Of a stretch of 64,000 bases of DNA, positions 26,866-34,619 are shown one piece after another. Source of the stretch: Leptothermofonsia sichuanensis E412. GTDB taxonomy: Bacteria; Cyanobacteriota; Cyanobacteriia; Leptolyngbyales; Leptolyngbyaceae. The stretch is from contig NZ_CP072600.1 of NCBI RefSeq assembly GCF_019891175.1, positions 186,001 through 250,000 on the forward strand. Reading direction: 5' to 3'. The notes under the pieces are model-generated. The model worked only from the letters and a program-made list of their open reading frames with translations, did no database searches and had not been told where the DNA came from. Each line of letters opens with the position of its first letter. The stretch's first letter is position 1. Made by a program: the position numbers and the translations under genes.

Positions 26866-27177
26866 ATGATTATTAAAGATCTGAACCACCTGGAAGTTGT
26901 TGATGCTAACGTTGAAGGTGGCACCAGCCGTCCTACCTATTTCCAGTACGACCTGGTTATTGTTGACTTCAACTCCTACAACAGCTTCGCAACCCATGTC
27001 AATTCGCCCTATACACTGACCAACAGTGCCGCTGCTGGTGCAAAGGGTGAAGCCTACAATGGCACTCGCCTCCCAACCTATTCTTTCACCAAGGCAGATA
27101 CGGTTTCCTACGCTGAATTCCTGGGTAGCTCTTTCTCTGCTAGCACCTCTGTTGCTGTGATTAACAAAGCCTGGTAG
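26866..27177 (+). CDS. Double-glycine leader peptide precursor 2
   Basis: This 103-aa peptide has a GAGGAAA site 6 nt before its ATG. The leader MIIKDLNHLEVVDANVEGG (19 residues) is the clearest of the set. The 84-residue core is rich in Ser, Ala, Tyr and Asn (YFQYD, FNSYNSFA, FSASTSVA) with no Cys. Core composition of this kind is common in cyanobacterial peptides encoded beside C39 exporters, whose function is unknown. It has its own palindrome promoter and a strong terminator 77 nt after the stop, so it is likely made in the largest amounts as a monocistronic message. Confidence 0.8.
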   Translation: MIIKDLNHLEVVDANVEGGTSRPTYFQYDLVIVDFNSYNSFATHVNSPYTLTNSAAAGAKGEAYNGTRLPTYSFTKADTVSYAEFLGSSFSASTSVAVINKAW

Positions 27178-27253
27178 TTGTCTGAATTAAGGGTATTTTA
27201 TTCACGCGACATAAACCAGAACCACGGCTACTAATCATTCGTCCTTGAATTAG

Positions 27254-27296
27254 CCACTGAAAGCTCCATATTTCCAAGAGCTTTCAGTGGTTTTTG
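27254..27296 (+). terminator. Rho-independent terminator after precursor 2
   Basis: A perfect 13-bp stem (CCACTGAAAGCTC / GAGCTTTCAGTGG, 27254-27266 and 27278-27290) with an 11-nt loop is followed directly by TTTTTG. It sits between precursors 2 and 3, with only 30 nt before the next gene, so precursor 3 and the PpiC-like gene would depend on read-through. Confidence 0.85.
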
Positions 27297-27326
27297 CTAA
27301 GCTTCGTTATGAACAGGGGGTTGGAA

Positions 27327-27638
27327 ATGAGTTGTGATTTAGTGATTCAAGACTTGAGTTACTTGAGTGAGGTGAGTGAGGTTTGTCAATTGGTTGCTGG
27401 CTCTGCATTTGCTTATGCCTCAACCAGTGCCGGAACTGGCTATGCGGATGCAACTGCCCTTGCGTTTGCCAGTGGACAAAAGACAATAACCAATACTCAG
27501 ACAAAGGCATTGACTCAGTATTACGGTAGTTTTACCTTTAGTTATGGAGATGCGCTTGCCAGTGCCTATGCCAAAGATGGGAGCAGTAGCCAGAGAGCCT
27601 GGCATTCCAGCACTTCCCTGTCCTTCTCCTCAACCTGA
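27327..27638 (+). CDS. GG-type leader peptide precursor 3, Ala/Ser/Tyr-rich
   Basis: This 103-aa peptide uses the ATG at 27327 with a GGGGG-type site; earlier in-frame starts (27309, 27294) overlap the terminator. The 25-residue leader (MSCDLVIQDLSYLSEVSEV, then CQLVAG) keeps the DLxxL core but ends Ala-Gly, a tolerated C39 site. The 78-residue core is rich in Ala, Ser, Thr and Tyr (FAYASTSAGTGYADA, FSYGDALASAYA). No Cys is present in the core. The gene is only 22 nt before the PpiC-like gene, so the two are probably translated from one message. Confidence 0.75.
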   Translation: MSCDLVIQDLSYLSEVSEVCQLVAGSAFAYASTSAGTGYADATALAFASGQKTITNTQTKALTQYYGSFTFSYGDALASAYAKDGSSSQRAWHSSTSLSFSST

Positions 27639-27660
27639 AGCTCTTCAACCAGATACGGAT

Positions 27661-28410
27661 ATGACTTGCCCTGGGACGATACCGTTTGAATCAGAAGCCA
27701 TTGTCAACTGTCTGAAGCGAGAAGTGCAGCTAAAAAAGGTCTGCCAAAAGATTCTATGCCGACAGGTGGTTGAGCTGGCTGCCCGAGAGCGCGGCATTGA
27801 GGTCACGTCCGAGGAGATTCAGGTTGAGGCAGACCAGCAGCGTTATGCGATGCGATTAGAAAGTGCGGCTGCCACGATCGCCTGGTTAGAGAGTGAGATG
27901 ATTACTTCCGAGGACTGGGAAGCAGGAATTCGGGATCATTTGCTGGCTCGAAAGTTAGCAGAGCACCTGTTTAGCCATCAGGTGGAACGATATTTTGCTG
28001 AAAACCGCTTAAACTTTGACTGTATCTATCTATATCGAATTGTTGTTCCCTATGAGCAACTGGCTCAGGAATTGTTCTACGAGATTGAAGAAAACGAAAT
28101 CAGCTTTTTTGAAGCTGCTCACCTCTATGACATTGATCAGCACCGCCGGTTACAGTGTGGCTACGAGGGCAAACTGCCCCGCATGAGTCTGAAGCCTGAA
28201 CTCGCGGCTATTGTCTTTGGGGCAAGAGTCGGCGAAGTGATTGGTGCAATTCAGACTGACCAGGGCTATGAACTGCTGCTGGTAGAGGAGTTTGAGCAGG
28301 CAGAATTGACCGCAGAAGTTCGACAACAAATTATTGATCAATTATTTAATGAATGGCTCAATTCTGAATTGAATTATCTGTCTGCCAGTCACAACCATCT
28401 ATCAACATGA
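27661..28410 (+). CDS. PpiC/SurA-like chaperone-type protein
   Basis: This 249-aa protein starts at the ATG at 27661; the open frame extends further 5' but there overlaps precursor 3. The N-terminal helical half (CLKREVQLKKVCQKILCRQVV) and the parvulin-like C-terminal part (about 120-230, with YEGKLPRMSLKPELAAIVFG and IQTDQGYELLLVEEF) match the SurA-like proteins encoded with cyanobacterial C39 exporters. There is no signal peptide, so it probably holds precursors in the cytoplasm before export. It parallels the PpiC-like gene at 4241-5017 in the other export operon. Confidence 0.75.
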   Translation: MTCPGTIPFESEAIVNCLKREVQLKKVCQKILCRQVVELAARERGIEVTSEEIQVEADQQRYAMRLESAAATIAWLESEMITSEDWEAGIRDHLLARKLAEHLFSHQVERYFAENRLNFDCIYLYRIVVPYEQLAQELFYEIEENEISFFEAAHLYDIDQHRRLQCGYEGKLPRMSLKPELAAIVFGARVGEVIGAIQTDQGYELLLVEEFEQAELTAEVRQQIIDQLFNEWLNSELNYLSASHNHLST

Positions 28411-28625
28411 TGTATACCTGGTAGCCAAGATCCTCGGCATCTCGTTGAGTTGTGTGTAGAAGTTACTTTGTGCCCTTTGTGCCTTCGTGGTTGTTTTCAC
28501 AAACGATTAAATTCTCGACTCAAAATCTCATTCTCAAAACTTCATTCTCAAAATCTCATCCTTAAAATCTCTAACACCTGGGTAGGCAGAGGTTGATCCC
28601 GTTAAAGACATCAGGAGAAGCTATT

Positions 28626-29399
28626 ATGTCGCAAATCAAATCGATTAAAAATTCATTGATTCAATCCGTCTTGTATTCCACCAGCCTGGGGGTACTTTCA
28701 ACCATCGCGATCGCCCAGTCTGCCCTGGCAAAACCCACCTCAGTTCCAGTGGTGCAGCTTTCTAATGGGCTGTTGATGCCAGTTTCCACCACCATTCAGA
28801 GTCCTGCTGGCGGAAATGGTTCAGCCAGCAGTTCCAGCAATTCCAGTGCTTTCGCCAATAGCCAGGGAGCAGGTGCCAGCAGCACCGCCACCGTCATCAC
28901 CCCAGCAGGAACCCAGACAAGTCAGCAAACGGTGTTTACCCCTGGAGCAACATCCGCCAGTGCCAGTGCCACAGCCGCAACCACTTCTTCGGGTGGAGTC
29001 ATTACAAATGCTACGGCTGTTTCCCCAGCGTCGGGAGGAGGGGCTTCTCCTGTTCTTTCCCCAATCATTGTGATTTCAAACGGTCCCACCGTCACGGTTA
29101 ACTCTTCCAGCCCTCTGAGTACGTCTATTACATTCAGCACAGTTTCTTCATCGGTTATTCCATCCAATCGGGGTTTAACCAGTGGGACTCCATTGCCGGT
29201 TATTGCATTGGGTGCCATTTCGGCTACTACGCTGCCATCCTCCACGACCTTTATTCCATCCTTTTCACAATCGCGGTCTCAACCCAATATTGATGGCTCG
29301 ATCGCGGCTTCAGTCTCCCATACTCGTTCCTATAGAATGGTCGGTTTGCCCAGTCGTGTGTTTCCGGGTTTGGGGGTAAGGTACGTTCCGGTTAAATAG
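28626..29399 (+). CDS. Secreted Ser/Thr/Ala-rich protein
   Basis: This 257-aa protein starts at the ATG at 28626 with a CAGGAG site. It has a Sec signal peptide (hydrophobic LYSTSLGVLSTIAIAQSALA, cleavage near ALA-KP at ~37-38). The mature part is low complexity, dominated by Ser, Thr, Ala, Gly and Val (SASSSSNSSAFANSQGAGAS and similar), ending in an Arg-containing segment. No domain is recognised. It is 30 nt upstream of the ATP-grasp ligase gene, so the two are likely co-transcribed. It could be a cell-surface protein that accompanies the peptides; its role is unknown. Confidence 0.65.
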   Translation: MSQIKSIKNSLIQSVLYSTSLGVLSTIAIAQSALAKPTSVPVVQLSNGLLMPVSTTIQSPAGGNGSASSSSNSSAFANSQGAGASSTATVITPAGTQTSQQTVFTPGATSASASATAATTSSGGVITNATAVSPASGGGASPVLSPIIVISNGPTVTVNSSSPLSTSITFSTVSSSVIPSNRGLTSGTPLPVIALGAISATTLPSSTTFIPSFSQSRSQPNIDGSIAASVSHTRSYRMVGLPSRVFPGLGVRYVPVK

Positions 29400-29429
29400 A
29401 CTCTCACCCCACGCCTGACTCTACCTGCC

Positions 29430-30335
29430 GTGAATATTCTGATCCTCGGAAATGCCAGCGATGCCCATGCCAGCCATCTGTACAGCGCTCTTTCTCAGGC
29501 GGGGGTAACGGTTGCTTACCTGGATACCCGCCTGTTTCCCACGCAAATTCAGCTATCCTGGGACCCTGGCAGTCAGTCAGGTTGGGTAGTGCTGCCGGGG
29601 GCTAAAACGCTTCGGCTTCAGGATATTCACAGCGTTTTCTGGCGCAGTTTTTCAGGGGTCCGGATTCCAAAACTGGAAGATCCTTACCAGGAACAGGTGG
29701 CGTTTAATGATGCAATCAGTGCCCTGCGATCGCTGATGCAATTCAGTGCCATCCACTGGGTCAATTCCTGGCAGGCATACCAGCTTCATAAAGAAAAGCC
29801 GCTCCAGTTGAGTCGAGTCAAGCAACTTGGAGTCAGAATTCCAGCGACTTTAATTACGAATCATCCAGAGCCGATTCTTGAATTTGTCAAGTCCTATCCC
29901 TCTGCTATATTTAAGCCCGTTTATGGAGGAGCGCACACCCAGAGGATCACACCAGAACATCTGGAACCTGAACGGCTTTCGCTGGCCTTAAACATTGCTC
30001 CAATCACTGTGCAGGAGTACATTCCAGGTACCAACATTCGCAGCTATGTGATTGCAGATTCGATCTACTCTGCTGAAATTCGCAGTCACGCCATTGATTT
30101 TCGCGAAGATGTGGCTGCCCAGTTGCTCCCGGTTGAGCTACCAGAGAGGGTGCAGCAGCAGTGTCTGGCAATCGCCCGTGAATTTGCTCTGGAATGGACT
30201 GCGATCGATTGGCGGCTTAACCCTGGTGGAGAATACGTTTTTCTGGAAGCCAATCCCAGTCCGATGTTCTTGCACTTTGAACACCAGACCGGGTTTCCTA
30301 TTACAGCCAGACTCATTCAACTATTACAGTCCTGA
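29430..30335 (+). CDS. ATP-grasp ligase of the graspetide (microviridin/plesiocin) type
   Basis: This 301-aa cytoplasmic enzyme begins with a GTG (MNILILGNASDAHASHL). The MvdD/PsnB-like layout is visible: a Rossmann-like N-terminal part with SVFWRSFSGVRIP, the ATP-grasp lysine in AIFKPVYGGAH, the hinge VQEYIPGTNIRSYVI, and Mg-binding residues Asp in AIDWRLNPGG and Glu273/Asn275 in FLEANPSPMF. Enzymes of this family activate Asp/Glu side chains of a precursor with ATP and join them to Thr/Ser or Lys, giving omega-ester or amide crosslinks. The only matching precursor is the gene ending 7 bp downstream on the other strand, which carries two TTxxxxEE cores. One ligase suggests ester-only crosslinking, as with plesiocin. 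Confidence 0.88.
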   Translation: MNILILGNASDAHASHLYSALSQAGVTVAYLDTRLFPTQIQLSWDPGSQSGWVVLPGAKTLRLQDIHSVFWRSFSGVRIPKLEDPYQEQVAFNDAISALRSLMQFSAIHWVNSWQAYQLHKEKPLQLSRVKQLGVRIPATLITNHPEPILEFVKSYPSAIFKPVYGGAHTQRITPEHLEPERLSLALNIAPITVQEYIPGTNIRSYVIADSIYSAEIRSHAIDFREDVAAQLLPVELPERVQQQCLAIAREFALEWTAIDWRLNPGGEYVFLEANPSPMFLHFEHQTGFPITARLIQLLQS

Positions 30336-30342
30336 TACAGTC

Positions 30343-30660
30343 CTAAATAAACCACTCGCCGCCCTCTTCACCCAGTGCCAGGGTTGTCACTTCCGGTGGC
30401 TGAATCGGAGGCCTGGGGTAAGGGCGGGGGCGTTCAATCGGGAAGGGAGGATGCTTGGGCGGATAGGGAAGAGGAGAACCCCAGTAGGGCGGTCTTTTAT
30501 CGATGGGATACCAGTCATATCCCCCTTCCTCACCCAGCGCCAGGGTGGTGTAGAGAGTTCCACCCCCTACGTGCTCAGCCGCTTCAGGAGACAGAGATTC
30601 TTCAAACTCCAGGTCAATTGCTTTTAAGTCAGACAGTTTCAACTCAAATGGGTGGCTCAT
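30343..30660 (-). CDS. Graspetide precursor with two TTLALGEEGG cores
   Basis: This 105-aa precursor uses the ATG at 30660 with a CAGGAAA site. The leader (1-34) has SDLKAIDLEFEESLSPEAAE and ends HVGGG. Two identical core motifs, TTLALGEEGG, lie at 38-47 and 92-101; Thr38/39 with Glu44/45 and Thr92/93 with Glu98/99 give the TTxxxxEE pattern of plesiocin-type (group 2) graspetides. Between them is a Pro/Tyr/Arg-rich linker (57-89) and the chain ends EWFI. The expected product has up to four ester links, two per core. The GGG before the first core suggests cutting by the island's C39 exporter. It is convergent with the ligase gene and has its own palindrome promoter at 30752-30712. Confidence 0.88.
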   Translation of the reverse strand: MSHPFELKLSDLKAIDLEFEESLSPEAAEHVGGGTLYTTLALGEEGGYDWYPIDKRPPYWGSPLPYPPKHPPFPIERPRPYPRPPIQPPEVTTLALGEEGGEWFI

Positions 30661-30711
30661 AATTGTTTCCTGGTAAGGTTTCCTGGTAATCGATCCGTTG
30701 CCGTGCCACCT

Positions 30712-30752
30712 AACATATATGGAATCCACTCAGAAATGTTGCCATCCTGGCA
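30712..30752 (-). promoter_or_regulatory. Putative activator-type promoter: TGCCAGGATGGCA-N22-TATGTT
   Basis: Read on the minus strand, the palindrome occupies 30752-30740, followed by 22 nt and TATGTT at 30717-30712. The transcript would start near 30705, about 45 nt before the graspetide precursor. The downstream bases ACAT match the copies at 26128 and 26765. The site is only 22 bp from the divergent hydrolase start and might also affect it. Confidence 0.7.
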
Positions 30753-30773
30753 GTTCAATCCAAGCGATCGCCT

Positions 30774-31637
30774 ATGAAAGCCAAAATTCGAGACACTGAA
30801 ATTTACTTTGACATCGAGGGTTCCGGGCTGGTACCGGATGGCTCGCAAATGCGAGAGAAACCCGTCGCATTCCTGATCCACGGGGGACCGGGAGCAGACC
30901 ACACGGGATTCAAACCCACCTTTTCGCCCCTGAGTCGGAAGATGCAACTGGTCTACTTTGACCATCGGGGACAGGGCAGGTCAGCGCGGGGAGCAAAGGA
31001 AACCTATACCCTGGACAACAATGTGGAGGATATGGAGGCTCTGCGACAATACCTGGGGCTGGACAGGATTGTGGTCATTGGAGCGTCTTACGGTGGTATG
31101 GTTGCTCTTACCTATGCCAGCCGTTATCCAGCGCAGGTATCTCACCTGATTGTGATTGTGACCGTACCCGATTTCCGGTTTCTGGAGCGGGCAAAGGAAA
31201 TTCTGGCAGAGCGCGGCACGGAGGTGCAGAAGGCGATCGCCCAGCACCTCTGGGAGGGTACCTTTGCTAGCGAAGAGCAGTTAAAAGACTACTTCCGCAT
31301 CATGCGCCCCCTCTACTCCATCAAAGCCGATCCAGACGCGCCTCCGCCCAAGTCCTGGGAGCGGGCGATCGTCTCACCAGATGCGATTAACATTGCCTTC
31401 GGGCAGTTCCTGCGTACCTATGACGTGCGCGACCAGTTACCCAACATCACCGCTCCCACCCTGGTGATTGGAGCACGCCATGACTGGATCTGCCCCCCAG
31501 AATTTTCTGAAGACATTGCCCGTCTGATTCCCAACTCAGACCTGCGCATCTTTGAACACAGCGGTCACGCCATCCGGGCAGATGAGCCAGAAGCTTTACT
31601 GGACGCGATCGCCGGGTTTGTGGTCTATAAGCGCTGA
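30774..31637 (+). CDS. Proline iminopeptidase-like alpha/beta hydrolase (S33)
   Basis: This 287-aa enzyme has the S33 markers HGGPGADHTGF (oxyanion region, ~36-46), DHRGQGRS, the nucleophile elbow GASYGG with Ser105, an acid in ARHDW (~235) and His265 in SGHAIRADEP. It has no signal peptide. Family members release N-terminal proline or other residues from peptides, or act on small esters. It is divergent from the graspetide precursor (113 bp apart), and the promoter palindrome lies between them. A role in trimming the graspetide or its Pro-rich linker is therefore worth testing, but the gene could be unrelated metabolism. Confidence 0.8.
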   Translation: MKAKIRDTEIYFDIEGSGLVPDGSQMREKPVAFLIHGGPGADHTGFKPTFSPLSRKMQLVYFDHRGQGRSARGAKETYTLDNNVEDMEALRQYLGLDRIVVIGASYGGMVALTYASRYPAQVSHLIVIVTVPDFRFLERAKEILAERGTEVQKAIAQHLWEGTFASEEQLKDYFRIMRPLYSIKADPDAPPPKSWERAIVSPDAINIAFGQFLRTYDVRDQLPNITAPTLVIGARHDWICPPEFSEDIARLIPNSDLRIFEHSGHAIRADEPEALLDAIAGFVVYKR

Positions 31638-31842
31638 TGAGGAGTGAGGAGTGAGGAGTGAGGAGTAAGGAGTGAGGAGTGAGGGGCGAGGAGTGAGAAG
31701 TGAGGGGCGAGGAGTGAGGAATACCACCCACACCACCCCTGTCCTCCTGTCCTTCTTTGCGGTAACCTGCTTGATCGCCCCTTGCCCCTCCGCCTGGTAT
31801 GCCAGGTTTAACCTGACCTGTGCCGACCAGATCCGGGAGTTT
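31638..31842. repeat. GAGGAGT heptamer tandem repeat and hairpin between convergent genes
   Basis: From about 31639 to 31721, GAGGAGT/GAGGGGC units are repeated about twelve times, a short tandemly repeated sequence typical of filamentous cyanobacteria. The same heptamer in reverse appears at 43040-43082. A palindrome CAGGTTTAACCTG follows at about 31803-31815 and could end transcription. Confidence 0.65.
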
Positions 31843-32811
31843 TTAACGCTCGATTTCCCTCGACTTCAACCAGTCCAAAATAATTTGATTCACCTGCTCA
31901 GGGCACTCATCGTGGAGACAGTGTCCGGCATTCTCAATTTCAACCAGCGTTATGTTGGGGTTATATCTCAGAAACAGTGGCCCCAACCTGGGCGGTACCA
32001 TTCCATCTTTTTGCCCCCATAGCAGGAGTATTGGCACGTTTATCCTGGGTAATACATTTTTTGCTGTGCAATCTATCTCGGCTTTGGTTTTGGGATGAAT
32101 CATGGCACGCAAAGCACGAACGGCTCCCCGGTCATAGGCAGGGCTGGAGAAAATCTCAAGCACTTCATCAGTAATTGCCGTTGGTGTTGCATACGCCTGT
32201 TTTGCCAACAGGCGGATCACAGTTGCACTGCGAATGATGCGAAATAGGGGATAGAAGATTAAAGGAGAGGTGAAAATAGCCTTTGCTAACTCTAACAGAG
32301 GGCGAGAGACATACCCTAAGGCTGCTAGGCTCCAGCGAAAGGGTATGGCAACAGGTGTTTGTAACCATGCTGGAGCTTCCAATACAGATGAGTCGGGTAG
32401 ATTAAACATGACAAGCCCTTTGACCATCTCTGGATAGCGGGCAGCAACCGTCAGGCACACCAATGAACCCACCGAGTGTCCCACCAGTACCACAGGCTGC
32501 CGGATGAACATCTTCCAGAAGTCGTAAACCTGCTCTGCCCAGAAGAGGGAATTATAGGGGGCAGCCGTTTTTTCAGAGGCACCAAAGCCTAGCAAATCCA
32601 GGGCATAGACTGTGTGGTGCTGTGCCAGATCTGCCAGATTATGTCGCCAGTGCCCAATGGAGGCACCAAATCCATGCAGCAGGATCATTGGACTGGCACT
32701 CCCTGCTTCCGCTGCCCGCAGGTAGGTATAACGAGTTTGCCATCCCCGCCAGACCCAATCCCGCTGATTGCCTACCCGATACTGCCAGTGGAGAGAAGTC
32801 GTCACAATCAC
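31843..32811 (-). CDS. Alpha/beta hydrolase
   Basis: This 322-aa enzyme shows ILLHGFGASIGHW (oxyanion loop), DLLGFGASEK, the nucleophile elbow VGHSVGS (Ser near 119), an acid in LLWGQKDGMVP and His in NAGHCLHDE. This is the chloroplast/cyanobacterial type of alpha/beta hydrolase related to haloalkane dehalogenase and pheophytinase-like enzymes. The substrate is unknown. The first codon is a GTG, at 32811 or 32805; the GAGGTGA site favours the second. It is convergent with the proline iminopeptidase-like gene and divergent from serS. Confidence 0.82.
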   Translation of the reverse strand: MIVTTSLHWQYRVGNQRDWVWRGWQTRYTYLRAAEAGSASPMILLHGFGASIGHWRHNLADLAQHHTVYALDLLGFGASEKTAAPYNSLFWAEQVYDFWKMFIRQPVVLVGHSVGSLVCLTVAARYPEMVKGLVMFNLPDSSVLEAPAWLQTPVAIPFRWSLAALGYVSRPLLELAKAIFTSPLIFYPLFRIIRSATVIRLLAKQAYATPTAITDEVLEIFSSPAYDRGAVRALRAMIHPKTKAEIDCTAKNVLPRINVPILLLWGQKDGMVPPRLGPLFLRYNPNITLVEIENAGHCLHDECPEQVNQIILDWLKSREIER

Positions 32812-32984
32812 CTCTATTTCGAGAGAAGGGATATCTTATTAATTTTAAAGTCTTTGTCATGGCGGTAGGGGAAGAGGTGTTGCTGAATAGCCGTATGAAT
32901 TGGAATAGAATGGGACATCTGCTTTTTGTTGAAGCTGAACCAGTCTAAAATCCCAATCATTAATCCAAAATCTGAGATTTCACC

Positions 32985-34262
32985 GTGCTTGATCTGAAGC
33001 TCCTTCGAGAAAAACCAGACTTTGTGCAAGAGCGGTTGAACAGCCGCAACGGCAACTATGACATCCAGCCCATCTTGCAGCTTGATGAGCAGCGGCGCAA
33101 GTTGGAAGGCGATCGCTCCCAACTGCAAGCACGCAGCAACGAAATTGGCAAACTGGTCGGACAGAAAATGAAATCGGGCAGCAAGCCCAACAACCCTGAA
33201 ATCTTGCAACTGAAGGAAGAAGGCAACCAGATCAAAACCCAACTGAGCGATCTGGAACCCCAGGAAAAAGAGATTAAAAGTCAGATAGATGCTCTTCTGT
33301 TGACGCTGCCCAACCTGCCCCTTGCCTCGACCCCAGTGGGCAAAGATGAGACTGAGAATGTCGAAGTTCGCCGGTGGGGAGATGAACACAAACCCCAGAT
33401 TGAAATATTGCCCCATTGGGAAATTGGCGAGAAACTCGGTATTCTCAACACTGAACGGGCAACCAAAGTGGCTCAAACCCGCTTTGTTACCCTAATAGGA
33501 GCCGCCGCCGCGTTAGAGCGATCGCTGATCCAATTCATGTTGGATACCCATATTGCCGCAGGCTATCTGGAAGTCCTGCCCCCATTTCTGATCAACAGCA
33601 CCTCATTGACGGCAACCGGGCAACTGCCCAAATTTGCCGAAGAAAGCTTTCAATGCAAAGATGATGACCTGTGGCTGGCTCCCACGGCTGAAGTTCCCGT
33701 CACCAACCTCTATCGGGATGAAATTCTGTCTGCCGATCAACTACCCATTTACCACTGTGCCTATACGCCCTGCTTCCGCCGCGAGGCAGGCAGCTACGGA
33801 CGGGACACCCGTGGACTGATCCGGTTGCATCAATTCAACAAGGTAGAACTGGTCAAACTTGTGCATCCTGACACTTCAGAGCAGGAGCATGAGGCTTTAG
33901 TCAAGAACGCTGAAGCCGTTTTACAGGCATTAAACCTTCCCTACCGGGTGATCGAGCTTTGCACAGGGGATTTGGGCTTTGGCGCAGCCAAATGTTACGA
34001 CCTGGAGGTATGGCTACCCGCTGCGGGTACCTACCGCGAAATCTCCAGTTGCTCCAACTTCTGGGACTTTCAGGCACGGCGAGGCAATATTCGCTTCAAA
34101 GAAGCAAACCAAAAGGGCACTCGGTTCGTTCATACCCTCAATGGTTCTGGGCTGGCGGTCGGTCGCACAATGGCAGCCATTTTAGAGAACTACCAGCAAC
34201 CCGATGGAACCGTGAAGGTGCCGGATGCTTTACAACCCTATCTGAAGCGGGCAATCCTGTGA
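32985..34262 (+). CDS. serS: Seryl-tRNA synthetase
   Basis: This 425-aa class II synthetase charges tRNA-Ser. The N-terminal long coiled-coil tRNA-binding arm spans residues ~1-105 ([18 protein letters not shown]). The catalytic domain has motif 2 in [18 protein letters not shown] and motif 3 in [19 protein letters not shown]. The length is normal and the start is a GTG. The segment upstream (32874-32910) contains the truncated start of an 80-bp MITE-like repeat. Single gene with no operon partner. Confidence 0.97.
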   Translation: MLDLKLLREKPDFVQERLNSRNGNYDIQPILQLDEQRRKLEGDRSQLQARSNEIGKLVGQKMKSGSKPNNPEILQLKEEGNQIKTQLSDLEPQEKEIKSQIDALLLTLPNLPLASTPVGKDETENVEVRRWGDEHKPQIEILPHWEIGEKLGILNTERATKVAQTRFVTLIGAAAALERSLIQFMLDTHIAAGYLEVLPPFLINSTSLTATGQLPKFAEESFQCKDDDLWLAPTAEVPVTNLYRDEILSADQLPIYHCAYTPCFRREAGSYGRDTRGLIRLHQFNKVELVKLVHPDTSEQEHEALVKNAEAVLQALNLPYRVIELCTGDLGFGAAKCYDLEVWLPAAGTYREISSCSNFWDFQARRGNIRFKEANQKGTRFVHTLNGSGLAVGRTMAAILENYQQPDGTVKVPDALQPYLKRAIL

Positions 34263-34619
34263 ATTTTTAGAATAATGAACCTTTAGAATAGAGGTCAGTT
34301 TCGAAATTTATCCGACTGTCTCAGTCTGCAATTATGACATCCTTGCTGATAAGCCACTTAGGTGATGCGTTCAGGAAACTGACTGGGACTTCCAATATGG
34401 CATTTCTCAATTGAGTGCGGTATAGAAACGCGAAGTAAAGTCGGGGTGCGGATCACCTTTACTCTACCTCGCCCCTCATATCAGTGCCCTTCAACTATAT
34501 AGCAGTCCTAAATCAGTTGTGAGAGTGAGAGGCTTTGTGAGAAAGGATCCCTGGGAATCCTTTCTTACGATTCAGATAGGTCAGATAGGATCGCTATAGA
34601 AGAGTTTCAATGAAGACAA
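34263..34619. repeat. Intergenic region with ~100-bp TATAGCAGTCCT repeat
   Basis: At 34497-34599 a repeat begins TATAGCAGTCCTAAATCAG, contains a near-perfect hairpin (AGAAAGGAT...AATCCTTTCT) and ends ATAGGATCGCTATA. A fuller copy is at 47771-47863 and the first ~37 bp occurs inverted at 53690-53726. No gene is seen in the rest of the gap. Confidence 0.65.

Noticed and set aside
31639-31721. Heptamer GAGGAGT array as a minisatellite coding for a repeat peptide
   Set aside because: The frame reading through it has no start signal; such heptamers are a known intergenic repeat class in cyanobacteria.
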